A DNA stretch of 64,000 bases from Nonomuraea fuscirosea (GTDB lineage: Bacteria > Actinomycetota > Actinomycetes > Streptosporangiales > Streptosporangiaceae): assembly GCF_003001935.1 (NCBI RefSeq), contig NZ_PVNG01000007.1, positions 248,001-312,000 on the forward strand, in the 5' to 3' direction. The notes beneath the pieces were generated by a model, which had not been told where the DNA came from, did no database searches, and was given only the letters and a program-made list of their open reading frames with translations. Below are positions 1-8,969 of this stretch, in pieces. The translations under genes and the position numbers were made by a program. Within the stretch, counting starts at the first letter, position 1. Every line of letters begins with the position of its first letter.

Positions 1-1
1 G

Positions 2-1234
2 GTGTCGCTGCTGGTGCTGAAGGTGGGCTTCCTGCTCCTGCTCATCCTGGGGCCGATCTTCCTGCTGATCGGCGTCCATCCGGGCAGCGGGCGGATCGTC
101 GCCCTGCGCTGGGTGGAGATGCTCATCGGCACGCTGCTGAGACAGGCCGTGCTGACGATCGTGCTCAGCGTCCTGGTGTACGGGTACGCGCTCATCATCT
201 CCACGGCCATGCCCTGGGGCATGCAGGTGCTGTTCATGGCCCTGCTGACGATCGCGGTGTTCTTCTACCGCCGCCCGTTCCAGCACCTGTTCGCCTCCAT
301 GAGCGGGCACACGGTCACCACCCGCATGCTCGGCGAGGCGGCGAGTTCGTCGGTGCTTGAGCGGTCGGCGGGCGTGCTGCCGCCGGTGGCGTCGGCCAGG
401 ATCGGCCGCTGGGGTCTGCGCAAGGCCGAGCCGCTGATCAGGGCGGCCGGTGCGGCCAACCCGGCGGGCGCGGCGGCCACGGCCGCGGCCGGCGGCCAGG
501 TCAGGATGCGCGGCGAGGAGGGCGAAGGCGCCGCGTCCGGCACCAGGATCCCGGCCACGGCGGCTCCGCTCGACACCGACCCGCAGGGCGGCAGGGCGGC
601 CGGGCGGGGCACGCCCGAGCCGCGCAGGGGCACCGCGCCCCCGCTCAACCTGGGCACCTCCGCGCCTCAGCGCGGGCCCGCGGCCGGCGGTCCCCGGGTC
701 GGCGGCGGGGCCGCGGCCTCCACCGGCGCGGCCTCGGCGGCCTCGTCGGGCTCCTCCGGCGGCTGGTTCGGCGGGGCGTCCGGCGGTGGCTGGGCGCGGC
801 GCGGCGGTTCGGCGGGCGGTTCATCTGGTGGGTCACGATCCGGCGGCTCGCGCTTCGGCGGGTCCGGCGGGTCACGGTCCGGCGGGTCGCGGTTCGGCGG
901 CTCGGGCGGGTCCCGTACGGGCGGCTCCCGCTCGCGCGGCTCCGGCGGCCTCTTCGGCGGTTCAGGCGGTTCAGGCGGGTCCGGCGGGTCGGGCGGCTCA
1001 GGTGGCGGGCTGTTCGGCGGCGGGTCCCGCAACGGCTCGCGTTCGGGCAACGGCTCGCGCTCCGGCGGCGGGACGTCGCCGGGACCGCGGATCTTCGGCT
1101 CGGGCGAGTCGTCGTCCCGCGCCTCCGAGGCGCCCCCGCTGTGGCTGCGCAGCAGCGGCAACGGCGGCGGCTCCGGGGGCGACAGCCCCGACGTGCCCTT
1201 CTGGCTCAAGCCGAACAACTCCGACAAGGACTAG
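2..1234 (+). CDS. TrbL/VirB6-like membrane protein, 5' end outside window
   Basis: The frame is open from the window edge, so the true start is probably upstream. The visible N-terminal 90 residues hold about three hydrophobic membrane segments. They are followed by an Ala/Gly-rich cytoplasmic stretch and then, from about residue 240, a long Gly/Ser/Arg tract of GGSGGSR-type repeats. Polytopic proteins with a long disordered tail are typical of TrbL/VirB6-like channel components of actinobacterial conjugation or type IV secretion clusters. The two genes behind it (TcpC-like and a transglycosylase/NlpC) are the usual neighbours of such a protein, which is the main support. The Gly/Ser repeat DNA is low in complexity and may vary between strains. 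The family assignment is inferred. Confidence 0.5.
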   Translation: MSLLVLKVGFLLLLILGPIFLLIGVHPGSGRIVALRWVEMLIGTLLRQAVLTIVLSVLVYGYALIISTAMPWGMQVLFMALLTIAVFFYRRPFQHLFASMSGHTVTTRMLGEAASSSVLERSAGVLPPVASARIGRWGLRKAEPLIRAAGAANPAGAAATAAAGGQVRMRGEEGEGAASGTRIPATAAPLDTDPQGGRAAGRGTPEPRRGTAPPLNLGTSAPQRGPAAGGPRVGGGAAASTGAASAASSGSSGGWFGGASGGGWARRGGSAGGSSGGSRSGGSRFGGSGGSRSGGSRFGGSGGSRTGGSRSRGSGGLFGGSGGSGGSGGSGGSGGGLFGGGSRNGSRSGNGSRSGGGTSPGPRIFGSGESSSRASEAPPLWLRSSGNGGGSGGDSPDVPFWLKPNNSDKD

Positions 1235-1237
1235 AAC

Positions 1238-1864
1238 ATGGCGCAGGCAGGTGACAGGCGGGGGGTGGCCTTCGCCGCCATCGTCGTGGTCATCGCGGCG
1301 GTCGGCATCTACCTGACGATGTGGCCCGACTCCTCGGAGGAGACCCCTGAACGGCCGGAGGCGGCCAGGGCCACCAGTTCCGCCGTGGTGACGAGCACGC
1401 CGCTGGCCACCGCGAGCGCCGCGCCGTTCGACGTGTACGCGTACCTGCCGATGAAGAAGGAGCAACTGGCGGCGGCGGCCGACGTGGCCACCCGGTTCAC
1501 CGCCGCCTACGGCACCTTCCGCTTCGACGAGGACCCCGCGGCCTACGCGGGCCGGCTCAAGGCGTACACCACGGCCGAGCTCGGCGACACCCTGACCAGG
1601 ACGATGACCTCGGCGGGCACCGTCGAGACGAACAAGAACGACCAGATCGTCTCCACGGCCACGGCCGCGCTCAAGGAGATCAGGCAGGTCGACAAGAGCT
1701 CCATCGTCTTCGTGGTCACCGCGAACCGGCAGGTCACGGCCACCAGTGGGAACAAGCTGGTCAGCGAGGAGTTCGCGGTGACGGTGGCCCAGTCGGGGGC
1801 CGACTGGCGGGTCTACGACATCCTGCCCGCCGCGGACGGCCAGGACGGAGATCCCCCCTGGTGA
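1238..1864 (+). CDS. TcpC-like conjugal transfer accessory protein
   Basis: This 208-aa protein has one N-terminal membrane anchor (about residues 9-28), a short Ala/Thr-rich linker and a C-terminal extracytoplasmic domain of about 130 residues. The fold pattern (FAVTVAQSGADWRVYDI near the end) resembles the NTF2-like domains of TcpC/VirB8-type proteins, which assemble transfer machinery at the membrane. The gene starts 3 nt after the upstream stop, and its stop overlaps the next start (GTGA), so the three genes are one operon. The assignment rests on topology and context and not on a catalytic motif. Confidence 0.5.
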   Translation: MAQAGDRRGVAFAAIVVVIAAVGIYLTMWPDSSEETPERPEAARATSSAVVTSTPLATASAAPFDVYAYLPMKKEQLAAAADVATRFTAAYGTFRFDEDPAAYAGRLKAYTTAELGDTLTRTMTSAGTVETNKNDQIVSTATAALKEIRQVDKSSIVFVVTANRQVTATSGNKLVSEEFAVTVAQSGADWRVYDILPAADGQDGDPPW

Positions 1865-2952
1865 AACTCTCCAAGACGCGGCTGGCCCTGATCATCGGCC
1901 TGGCCGGCATGCTGCTCCTGGTGGCGGTCATCGTCTCGCCGCTGCTGCTGATGTCGATGCCGTCGTTCCTGAGCGACAGCGCCTCCGTCGACTGCGACGA
2001 CTCGGCGCAGGTGGAGGAGGCCTCCGACTCCGCCTCGTCCGACATCCCCGCCGCGTACCTGGAGCTGTACAAGGACTACGGCAAGAGGATCGGCGTCCAG
2101 TGGAACATCCTGGCCGCCGTGGGCAAGCGTGAGACCGACCACGGCCGCTCCGATCTGCCCGGCGTCAAGAACGGCACCAACTCCGCGGGCGCGGCCGGGC
2201 CGATGCAGTTCCTCATCTCCACGTGGGGCGGCAAGGCCAGGGTGCCGATGTCGTCGAAGTTCACCGGCTACGCCTCCGACGGCGACGGTGACGGCGTGGG
2301 CGACGTCTACAACCCCGCCGACGCGATCCTCGGCGCGGCCAGGATGCTCAAGCGCAACGGCGCCCCCGAGAACGTGCGGCAGGCGCTGTTCGTCTACAAC
2401 CGGGCCTGGTGGTACGTCGACCAGGTCGAGGAGATCGCCAGGAAGTACGCCAAGTCCGGCGCGGTCGAGGTGCCGCCGCAGGCGTCGGAGGAGTGCGACG
2501 AGCCGCTGGTCGAGGCCGCGCCCAGCGACGTCGTGGCCAAGATCCTGCAGTTCGCGCTGGCGCAGCGCGGCAAGCCGTACCTGTGGGGCGGCACGGGGCC
2601 CGACTCCTTCGACTGCTCGGGCGTCATCTACGCGGCCTACAAGGCGGCCGGGCTGACGATCCCGCGCACGACGTTCGGGCAGTGGCCGTTCGGCGTGAAG
2701 GTGTTAGAAGGCGAGGAAGAACCCGGCGACCTGGTGTTCTTCAACGCCGGACCCGGCACGTCCGCGAACAACCCCGGCCACGTGGGGCTGGTCGTGTCGA
2801 AGGGGAAGATGCTGGAGGCGCGGTGCCGGCTGTGCGGGCCGATCAAGGTCACGAGCTACCAGGCGCGCGACACCCGCGTGGGCTTCACCCGCCCGCTGCA
2901 GAACCCCGCGGTGCAGGAGCAGCTGAAGAAGCTGCAGAATCGCACTCTATGA
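1861..2952 (+). CDS. Bifunctional lytic transglycosylase / NlpC-P60 peptidase
   Basis: This 363-aa cell-wall hydrolase has an N-terminal membrane anchor (about 8-32). A lysozyme-like transglycosylase domain follows (about 60-200), with the catalytic Glu likely in GKRETDHG and a GPMQFLISTW signature. The C-terminal NlpC/P60 endopeptidase domain (about 220-345) has the Cys of DSFDCSG and the His of NNPGHVGLV. Fused enzymes of this kind open peptidoglycan for conjugation machines (VirB1-like role) in Gram-positive bacteria. The GTG start overlaps the TcpC-like stop by 4 nt. The enzyme class is clear; the role in transfer is inferred from the operon. Confidence 0.85.
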   Translation: MKLSKTRLALIIGLAGMLLLVAVIVSPLLLMSMPSFLSDSASVDCDDSAQVEEASDSASSDIPAAYLELYKDYGKRIGVQWNILAAVGKRETDHGRSDLPGVKNGTNSAGAAGPMQFLISTWGGKARVPMSSKFTGYASDGDGDGVGDVYNPADAILGAARMLKRNGAPENVRQALFVYNRAWWYVDQVEEIARKYAKSGAVEVPPQASEECDEPLVEAAPSDVVAKILQFALAQRGKPYLWGGTGPDSFDCSGVIYAAYKAAGLTIPRTTFGQWPFGVKVLEGEEEPGDLVFFNAGPGTSANNPGHVGLVVSKGKMLEARCRLCGPIKVTSYQARDTRVGFTRPLQNPAVQEQLKKLQNRTL

Positions 2953-2980
2953 GGGTCATGAGGCTGAGGACGCCGTCCGC

Positions 2981-3376
2981 ATGAGCATGATCGTGGTCGT
3001 GGCCGCGGTGATCGTCGAGCCCGGCGGCCGGGTGCTGGCCGCGCAGCGCGCCGAGCCCGCCGCGCTGGCCGGCGGCTGGGAGTTCCCCGGCGGGAAGGTG
3101 GACCCCGGCGAGAGCGAGGAGGCCGCGCTCGTCAGGGAGTGCAGGGAGGAGCTCGGCGTCGAGGTCGCCGTGGGCGAGCGGGTGGGCGGTGACTGGCCGC
3201 TTGCCGAGGGGTACGTCATGCGCGTCTGGCTCTGCACGCTGACCTCGGGCACGCCGGAGGCCAAGGAGCATCTGGCGCTGCGCTGGCTGGGGCCTGGGGA
3301 GTACTACGAGGTCGAATGGCTGGGCGCGGACCTGCCGATCATGAAGATGGTGGAGAGTCTCCTCCCGCGTGATTAG
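2981..3376 (+). CDS. NUDIX hydrolase, MutT-like
   Basis: This 131-aa protein has a complete Nudix box at about residues 36-58 (GGKVDPGESEEAALVRECRE followed by ELGV), with the REx2EE metal-binding glutamates. Its length and the start MSMIVVVAAVIVEPGGRVL match MutT/CTP-pyrophosphohydrolase enzymes, which hydrolyse oxidised or non-canonical nucleoside triphosphates. It lies 28 nt after the transglycosylase gene and may be read through from it, but its function looks unrelated. The exact substrate cannot be told from sequence. Confidence 0.85.
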   Translation: MSMIVVVAAVIVEPGGRVLAAQRAEPAALAGGWEFPGGKVDPGESEEAALVRECREELGVEVAVGERVGGDWPLAEGYVMRVWLCTLTSGTPEAKEHLALRWLGPGEYYEVEWLGADLPIMKMVESLLPRD

Positions 3377-3443
3377 GACATCCCTCTCTGTGACAGAATG
3401 ATTACTAGGAGTTATTTTTGTCGCGGTGGGGGAGATGGGCGCG

Positions 3444-4778
3444 ATGCGGCGTGGATGGGGCGTCGCCGGGGTGCTGACGCTGGTGGCGGTGCCTTCTGTG
3501 CCCGTGGCGGCGACCGGGGTGTCGCTCGTGCTGGAGCGGGTGCACGAGGGCGGCGAGGTCGGCAAGTGGGTCAGGACCGGGGACGTGCAGCGCTTCCGGG
3601 TCCGGCTCAACGGCATGGCCAAAGGCGCCAGGGTGGCGGTCGCGGCCAGCCCGGCGACGGCCCTGACCGAGGTCACCTGCCCGCCCGCACCTGTGCTGAG
3701 CCCGCGTCCTGCGGCGGGTGCCGCCGGCCTCGGGGCCGCGACGCCGGCCGGCTTCGTCGACGCTCCGGCCGGGCAGGCGGGCTCGGCTTCGGCCGGGCCT
3801 GCGGTGCGGAGTCCGGCCGCGGCGGTGGGTGCCGGTGAGGGGGCCAGTGAGGGGGCCGGTGAAAGGGGAGGTGAGAGGGCAGGTGCGGCCGGGCGGCTGG
3901 CCAGGCGGGCGTTGCGGGCCGTGGGCGATCCGGCGGTGGTGGGTGATCCGGCGGTGACGGGTGCCGTTCCGCCGGGGGCGCGGGTGTGCCGGTTGGGGAA
4001 GGTCGCCGGTGAGCGGGCGGTGGACGTCACGGTCACGGCGCCCGCCGGCGCGCGGAAGGTGGTGCTCGCCGCGGTGGCCAAAGTGCGCGGGACCGGAGGC
4101 GGGCCGACCACCCTGAGCAGGAGCACCGCCGTGCGGGTCGGGGCGAGCCGCATCACGGGGGAGCGGGCGACGTTCAGCGGCCAGGCCCACCGCCTCCCGC
4201 CGCCCAAGCGCGACGCCGTCGACCAACTGGCCGGCACGAGCACCCTCGTGACCCCGACCCCGGTCGTCGCCGCCGCTCCGGCCGTCAGCTCGTCCCCGAG
4301 CGCGGCAAGCCCAGGGATCACGCCGGGCGCACGAGCGACGCCAGGCGTACCGGCTACGGCAAGGGCGGCGGGCGGAAAACGGAAGGTGAGCGCGACTCCG
4401 GCGGCGAGTGCGGCGGTGGCCGCCGGAGAGATGCCGGTCATTCCGCCGATCGTGCCCGTCACTCCCATCGCGCCTCTCACGCCCGGTCCCGGCGTGCCTT
4501 CAGGGGGCGTGCCGCAGGCGTTGCCGACGGCCGTGGTGAGCCTGTCCGCCGGTACGCGGCTCTTTGCCTCGTTCCAAGCCGAGGGCCCCGGCGGAGAAGC
4601 GCCGTTGCCGTGGGAAATGGTGTCGTCCGCGAAACCCGTTCATCCGGTGCGCTGGATCAGTCCGATTGACGGCCCGCAGGCGTTGCCCATGGTCGCGGGG
4701 GCCATCGGAGTGCTGCTCGGAGGGCTCTGGATCGTTGTCACGGTACAACGAGGACGTAATCGGAGAAACGAGTTGTAA
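3444..4778 (+). CDS. Secreted Ala/Pro-rich protein with C-terminal membrane anchor
   Basis: I do not recognise a family. The protein of about 444 residues begins with a signal peptide (MRRGWGVAGVLTLVAVPSVPVAA). A possible beta-rich domain follows (about 24-90, again at 170-260), interrupted by a long Ala/Gly/Glu linker. Near the end there is one hydrophobic segment (MVAGAIGVLLGGLWIVVTV) and a basic tail (RGRNRRNEL). This topology puts the bulk outside the cell with a single C-terminal anchor; there is no LPXTG sortase signal. ATG 3444 has GGGGGAG nine bases upstream and is preferred; GTG 3426 is in frame and possible. It is probably paired with the next gene, also a surface protein. Confidence 0.6.
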   Translation: MRRGWGVAGVLTLVAVPSVPVAATGVSLVLERVHEGGEVGKWVRTGDVQRFRVRLNGMAKGARVAVAASPATALTEVTCPPAPVLSPRPAAGAAGLGAATPAGFVDAPAGQAGSASAGPAVRSPAAAVGAGEGASEGAGERGGERAGAAGRLARRALRAVGDPAVVGDPAVTGAVPPGARVCRLGKVAGERAVDVTVTAPAGARKVVLAAVAKVRGTGGGPTTLSRSTAVRVGASRITGERATFSGQAHRLPPPKRDAVDQLAGTSTLVTPTPVVAAAPAVSSSPSAASPGITPGARATPGVPATARAAGGKRKVSATPAASAAVAAGEMPVIPPIVPVTPIAPLTPGPGVPSGGVPQALPTAVVSLSAGTRLFASFQAEGPGGEAPLPWEMVSSAKPVHPVRWISPIDGPQALPMVAGAIGVLLGGLWIVVTVQRGRNRRNEL

Positions 4779-4785
4779 ATCCGTC

Positions 4786-4813
4786 TTTACTGTTACTTTT
4801 ACCCGGCTAGTAT
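4786..4813 (+). promoter_or_regulatory. Predicted promoter of the 4853 gene
   Basis: A short AT-rich island in otherwise GC-rich DNA holds TTTACT (4786-4791), a 16-nt spacer and TAGTAT (4808-4813), about 40 nt before the GTG start of the following secreted-protein gene. It fits a vegetative sigma promoter; no experiment supports it. Confidence 0.4.
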
Positions 4814-4852
4814 TCCCTTGACCATGGTTTCGGGACTGCGCGGAGGGCACCG

Positions 4853-6238
4853 GTGGCACGCACGCGAGCGACAGCCCTGTCCGCTGTCGTCCTGGCGCTC
4901 GCACTGACGGGCGCCGGAGCGACGCCGTTCATCGTGCAGAGCGCGAGTGCCTCCGTGACGGCCTTGGACCCCGTCGAGCCGTGCGACGTCGGCGAGGTCT
5001 GCGACATCACCCCCGAGACCACCGTCACGGTCACCACCACCTTGGGCGAGCCCACTCCCGAGGAGACGGACTCGGCGCCGGAGACGACGGTCACCAAGAC
5101 GGTGACCGCGAGCCCGACGAAGAAGACCAAGGCGCCGACCCCCACGAAGACCACCCCCGCCTCGACGCCTCCGCCGACCACCCCCGAGCAGAACCCGCAG
5201 CCGCTGCCCACGCAGTCCGTCGAGGTGCCGCCCACGACGGAGCCGACGCCCACCCAGGAGGAGAGCGTCTCGATGCCGGCCATCGCGCCGGACGAGACCA
5301 CCCCCGCGGTGCCGACGCCCAGCGAGACGCAGGTCGCCTCCGACGAGGAGGTGCCGCTGGAGCTGCGTAACGCGGCGCCGGAGTTCGACCAGCGCACGCT
5401 GACGCAGAAGCTCAGCATCCCCGCGCTGGTGCTGGTCCTGCTCGCGCTCTTCGCCGTGCTCATCTTCGAGGGCCGGCTGCGCCGGATGGCCCACGCGGCG
5501 GCGGTGCGGAAGGCGGGGCCGCCGATGGCCGGGCCCGAGATGCCTCCGCCCGGCGCCGGCTACCCGGCGGGGCCCGGCTACGCCACGGCGGGCTTCCAGG
5601 CTCCCGGCTATCCCGGCGGCACCGCGTACGCGCCGATCATCAGCTTCGTGCCGGTGCAGACCTACCCCAGCGTCCCGCCCGGCTACCAGGACCCGAACCA
5701 CCCGTATCCGCCCCAGGGTTACGTCCAGGAGCCGTACCAGGAGCCCGTACAGGAGCCCATGGTCCTGCATCCGGACGAGTTCGACTCCTACAGCGAGCCG
5801 CCCGTCCGCGAGCGCGACCCGTTCGAGCCGGCCACCGAGGTACGTGAGCCGTTCGAGCCAGCGTCCGGTGCGCGGGAGCGTGACCCGTTCGAGCCGCTGG
5901 TCCCGCCGGTGCCGTCGGACATCCCGCCGGGCGGGGCCGGCCCGTACGACGGCGACCAGGAGCAGCCGCTCGGCCCGGCCTCGGCCGCCGAATCGGGTGA
6001 CCCGGACCCCTGGAAGCCGGCCGCGGGCTCGCTGTTCGAACCCGCCTCCTCCAGGGAGAGCGAGCCGGGCCAGGGGGACTCCGTGGCCACGGACTACGAG
6101 CCGCCGCCCTACCTGGCGCCCGACGCGGACGTGACGGCCGTGCAGCCGCTGCCGCCCCAGCTCCAGGAGCAGCAGCGGGAGCCGACCAAGGAGATGCCCG
6201 ACACCAAGCGCGGGCTCTTCGGCAGGAAGAAGAAGTAG
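4853..6238 (+). CDS. Secreted Thr/Pro-rich protein with central TM and long Pro-rich cytoplasmic tail
   Basis: No known family was recognised. The 461-aa protein has a signal peptide (about 1-33, ending near SASA). A Thr/Pro/Glu-rich extracellular stalk follows (about 50-170), containing a small Cys pair (CDVGEVC). A single membrane segment (LSIPALVLVLLALFAVLIF, about 186-204) leads to a Gly/Pro/Tyr-rich then Glu/Pro-rich cytoplasmic tail. The tail has repeated DPFEPA units and ends in a Lys-rich KRGLFGRKKK. The outside stalk and long inside tail suggest a cell-surface scaffold that contacts cytoplasmic partners; this is inference. A strong bidirectional terminator follows. Confidence 0.6.
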   Translation: MARTRATALSAVVLALALTGAGATPFIVQSASASVTALDPVEPCDVGEVCDITPETTVTVTTTLGEPTPEETDSAPETTVTKTVTASPTKKTKAPTPTKTTPASTPPPTTPEQNPQPLPTQSVEVPPTTEPTPTQEESVSMPAIAPDETTPAVPTPSETQVASDEEVPLELRNAAPEFDQRTLTQKLSIPALVLVLLALFAVLIFEGRLRRMAHAAAVRKAGPPMAGPEMPPPGAGYPAGPGYATAGFQAPGYPGGTAYAPIISFVPVQTYPSVPPGYQDPNHPYPPQGYVQEPYQEPVQEPMVLHPDEFDSYSEPPVRERDPFEPATEVREPFEPASGARERDPFEPLVPPVPSDIPPGGAGPYDGDQEQPLGPASAAESGDPDPWKPAAGSLFEPASSRESEPGQGDSVATDYEPPPYLAPDADVTAVQPLPPQLQEQQREPTKEMPDTKRGLFGRKKK

Positions 6239-6250
6239 CACAGACGAGAA

Positions 6251-6282
6251 GGAGCGGGGGCCGGACGTCCGGCCCCCGCTCC
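6251..6282. terminator. Bidirectional hairpin terminator
   Basis: A perfect 32-bp palindrome (two 16-bp arms, GGAGCGGGGGCCGGAC and its complement) lies between the convergent 4853 gene and sdhB1. It is followed by TTTGT on the plus strand. Position and symmetry suit termination from both sides. Confidence 0.8.
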
Positions 6283-6294
6283 TTTGTCGTACGC

Positions 6295-7059
6295 CTACTT
6301 GCTGTTGCTGCTGCTGCGCTTGAAGATCTTGTTGCCCAGCCACACCAGCGGGTCGTACTTGCGGTCCACCACGCGCTCCTTCATCGGGATCAGCGCGTTG
6401 TCAGTGATCTTGATGTGCTCGGGGCAGACCTCGGTGCAGCACTTGGTGATGTTGCAGTAGCCGAGGCCGTGCTCCTCCTGCGCGGCGTCCTGCCGGTCGG
6501 CCACGTCGTACGGGTGCATGTCCAGCTCGGCGATCCGCATGAGGAAGCGCGGACCGGAGAAGTTGGTCTTGTTCTCCTCGTGGTCGCGGATCACGTGGCA
6601 GACGTTGTTGCACATGAAGCACTCGATGCACTTGCGGAACTCCTGCGAGCGCTCGACGTCGACCTGCTTCATCCGGTACTCGCCCGGCTTCACCCCGCTC
6701 GGCGGCGTGAAGGAGGGCACCTCCCGGGCCTTCTGGTAGTTGTAGGACACGTCGGTGACGAGGTCCTTGATGACGGGGAAGGTCCGCATCGGCGTGACCG
6801 TGATGGTCTCGTCCTCCTCGAAGGTGGACATGCGGGTCATGCAGCCCAGCCGGGGCTTGCCGTTGATCTCCATGCTGCACGAGCCGCACTTGCCGGCCTT
6901 GCAGTTCCACCGCACCGCCAGGTCGGGCGCCTGCGTCGCCTGGAGGCGGTGGATGATGTCGAGGACGACCTCGCCCTCGTTGACCTCGACGGTGAAGTCC
7001 TCGAGCTTGCCCTCGCCGCCCTCACCGCGCCAGACCTTGAACTTTGCCTTGTAGCTCAT
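6295..7059 (-). CDS. sdhB: Succinate dehydrogenase iron-sulfur subunit, Sdh1 type
   Basis: This 254-aa subunit carries electrons from flavin to quinone through three Fe-S clusters. A plant-type ferredoxin domain (CKAGKCGSCSMEINGKPRLGC) binds 2Fe-2S. The C-terminal part has CIECFMCNNVC and CNITKCCTEVCPEH, which bind 4Fe-4S and 3Fe-4S. An open frame extends upstream, but ATG 7059 (MSYKAKFKVW) overlaps the flavoprotein stop as ATGA and matches the family start. The order membrane anchor, flavoprotein, Fe-S protein matches mycobacterial sdh1 operons (Rv0249c-0247c type). Confidence 0.93.
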   Translation of the reverse strand: MSYKAKFKVWRGEGGEGKLEDFTVEVNEGEVVLDIIHRLQATQAPDLAVRWNCKAGKCGSCSMEINGKPRLGCMTRMSTFEEDETITVTPMRTFPVIKDLVTDVSYNYQKAREVPSFTPPSGVKPGEYRMKQVDVERSQEFRKCIECFMCNNVCHVIRDHEENKTNFSGPRFLMRIAELDMHPYDVADRQDAAQEEHGLGYCNITKCCTEVCPEHIKITDNALIPMKERVVDRKYDPLVWLGNKIFKRSSSNSK

Positions 7060-8957
7060 GACTTCGCTATCCCGTCGAACTCGGCCATCTCTTCGTCGGT
7101 GAGGTATTTGCTCAGCTCGTCCCGGTCGAAGAGGGTGATCAGGTCGTCCCGCATGGACGGCTGGAGCTTCTCCTCGACCTGCACGGACGCGCCGTCCGCG
7201 GTGGAGCAGACGAGCAGCTTGCGGCGCCAGCCCGGGTTCATCCCGGGGAAGTCGTCGCGGGTATGCCCGCCGCGGCTCTCCTCGCGCAGCAGCGCGGCGC
7301 GGGCCACGCACTCCGACACCAGCACCATGTTGCGCAGGTCGATCGCGAGGTGCCAGCCCGGGTTGTAGATGCGCGAGCCGGCCGCGCCGACCATGCGCAC
7401 GCGCTCCTTGAGCTTCTCCACGGCCTCCAGGGCCTCGGAGACCTCCTCGGCCTTGCGGATGATGCCGACGAGCTCGTTCATCGTGCGCTGGAGCTCGTGG
7501 TGGACCTCGTAGGGGTTCTCGCCGCTGCGGTTGAGCGGGGCCAGCGCCTCCTCCAGGGCCGCGTCCACCAGCTCGGACTCGACCTTGGGCCGCGCGGCCA
7601 GGCCGTCCACGTACGCCGCCGCGCCCGCGCCCGCCCGGCGCCCGAACACCAGCAGGTCGGACAGCGAGTTGCCGCCCAGCCGGTTGGAGCCGTGCATGCC
7701 GCCCGAGACCTCGCCGGCCGCGAACAGCCCCGGAACGGCCGCCGCGCCGCTGTCGGCGTCGACCTCGACGCCGCCCATGATGTAGTGGCAGGTCGGCCCC
7801 ACCTGCATGGGCTCGGCGGTGATGTCGACGTCGGCCAGCTCCTTGAACTGGTGGTGCATCGACGGCAGCCGCCGCTTGATCTCCTCGGCGGGCAGGCGGG
7901 TCGAGACGTCGAGGAAGACGCCGCCCTGGGGTGAGCCGCGGCCGGCCTTCACCTCGGCGTTGATCGCGCGGGCCACCTCGTCACGCGGCAGCAGCTCCGG
8001 CGGGCGCCGGTTGTTGGCCTGGTCGGTGTACCAGCGGTCGCCCTCCTCCTCCGTGGTGGCGTACTTGTCCTTGAACACCTCGGGGATGTAGTCGAACATG
8101 AAGCGCTTGCCCTCGGAGTTGCGCAGCACGCCGCCGTCACCGCGGACGGACTCGGTGACCAGGATGCCGCGCACCGACGGAGGCCAGACCATCCCCGTGG
8201 GGTGGAACTGGATGAACTCCATGTTGATCAGGTTGGCGCCGGCCAGCAGGGCCAGGGCGTGGCCGTCGCCGGTGTACTCCCAGGAGTTGGACGTGACGAC
8301 GTACGACTTGCCGATGCCGCCGGTGGCCAGGACCACGGCGGGGGCGTCGAAGAGGACGAAGTTGCCCGTCTCGCGCCAGTAGCCGAACGCGCCGGAGATC
8401 GCGTCGCCGTCCTTGAGCAGCCGCGTGACCGTGCACTCGGCGAAGACCTTGATGTAGGCTTCGTAGTCGCCGTGGGTCTCGTAGTCCTCCTGCTGGAGGG
8501 CCACGACGCGCTGCTGCAGGGTGCGGATGAGCTCCAGGCCGGTACGGTCGCCCACGTGTGCGAGCCGTGGGTACTCGTGCCCGCCGAAGTTCCGCTGGCT
8601 GATCTTGCCGTCCTTGGTGCGGTCGAACAGCGCGCCCCAGGCCTCCAGCTCCCACACGCGGTCGGGCGCCTCCTTGGCGTGCAGCTCGGCCATCCGCCAG
8701 TTGTTGAGGAACTTGCCGCCCCGCATGGTGTCACGGAAGTGCACCATCCAGTTGTCGTCGGAGTTGACGTTCCCCATCGCGGCGGCCGCGCCGCCCTCCG
8801 CCATGACCGTGTGGGCCTTGCCGAACAGCGACTTGCAGATGATCGCGGTCCGCTTGCCCTGCTGACGGGCCTCGATCGCGGCCCGCAGGCCGGCCCCGCC
8901 CGCGCCGATGACGATGACGTCGTACTCGTGGCGCTCTATGTTGTGCGTGTTTTCCAC
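7056..8957 (-). CDS. sdhA: Succinate dehydrogenase flavoprotein subunit, Sdh1 type
   Basis: This 633-aa FAD enzyme oxidises succinate to fumarate at the membrane. It starts with a Rossmann FAD motif (VIVIGAGGAGLRAAIEA). The segment AHTVMAEGG includes the His that normally carries covalent FAD. Substrate-site regions FIQFHPTG and HGSNRLGGNSLSDLL are present. The GTG start has AAGGACAG upstream. It lies 12 nt after the anchor gene and overlaps sdhB by 4 nt. It differs clearly from the second flavoprotein at 14599, so it is a distinct isoenzyme and not a recent duplicate. Confidence 0.93.
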   Translation of the reverse strand: MENTHNIERHEYDVIVIGAGGAGLRAAIEARQQGKRTAIICKSLFGKAHTVMAEGGAAAAMGNVNSDDNWMVHFRDTMRGGKFLNNWRMAELHAKEAPDRVWELEAWGALFDRTKDGKISQRNFGGHEYPRLAHVGDRTGLELIRTLQQRVVALQQEDYETHGDYEAYIKVFAECTVTRLLKDGDAISGAFGYWRETGNFVLFDAPAVVLATGGIGKSYVVTSNSWEYTGDGHALALLAGANLINMEFIQFHPTGMVWPPSVRGILVTESVRGDGGVLRNSEGKRFMFDYIPEVFKDKYATTEEEGDRWYTDQANNRRPPELLPRDEVARAINAEVKAGRGSPQGGVFLDVSTRLPAEEIKRRLPSMHHQFKELADVDITAEPMQVGPTCHYIMGGVEVDADSGAAAVPGLFAAGEVSGGMHGSNRLGGNSLSDLLVFGRRAGAGAAAYVDGLAARPKVESELVDAALEEALAPLNRSGENPYEVHHELQRTMNELVGIIRKAEEVSEALEAVEKLKERVRMVGAAGSRIYNPGWHLAIDLRNMVLVSECVARAALLREESRGGHTRDDFPGMNPGWRRKLLVCSTADGASVQVEEKLQPSMRDDLITLFDRDELSKYLTDEEMAEFDGIAKS

Positions 8958-8969
8958 TGAAAGCTGTCC

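Noticed and set aside
450..1316. Arg/Pro/Ala-rich 288-codon plus-strand frame
   Set aside because: It is a shifted-frame shadow of the Gly/Ser-rich transfer protein.
3405..4226. Minus-strand 273-codon frame
   Set aside because: It is antisense to the secreted protein gene, has an Arg/Gly-rich shadow composition and no ribosome site.
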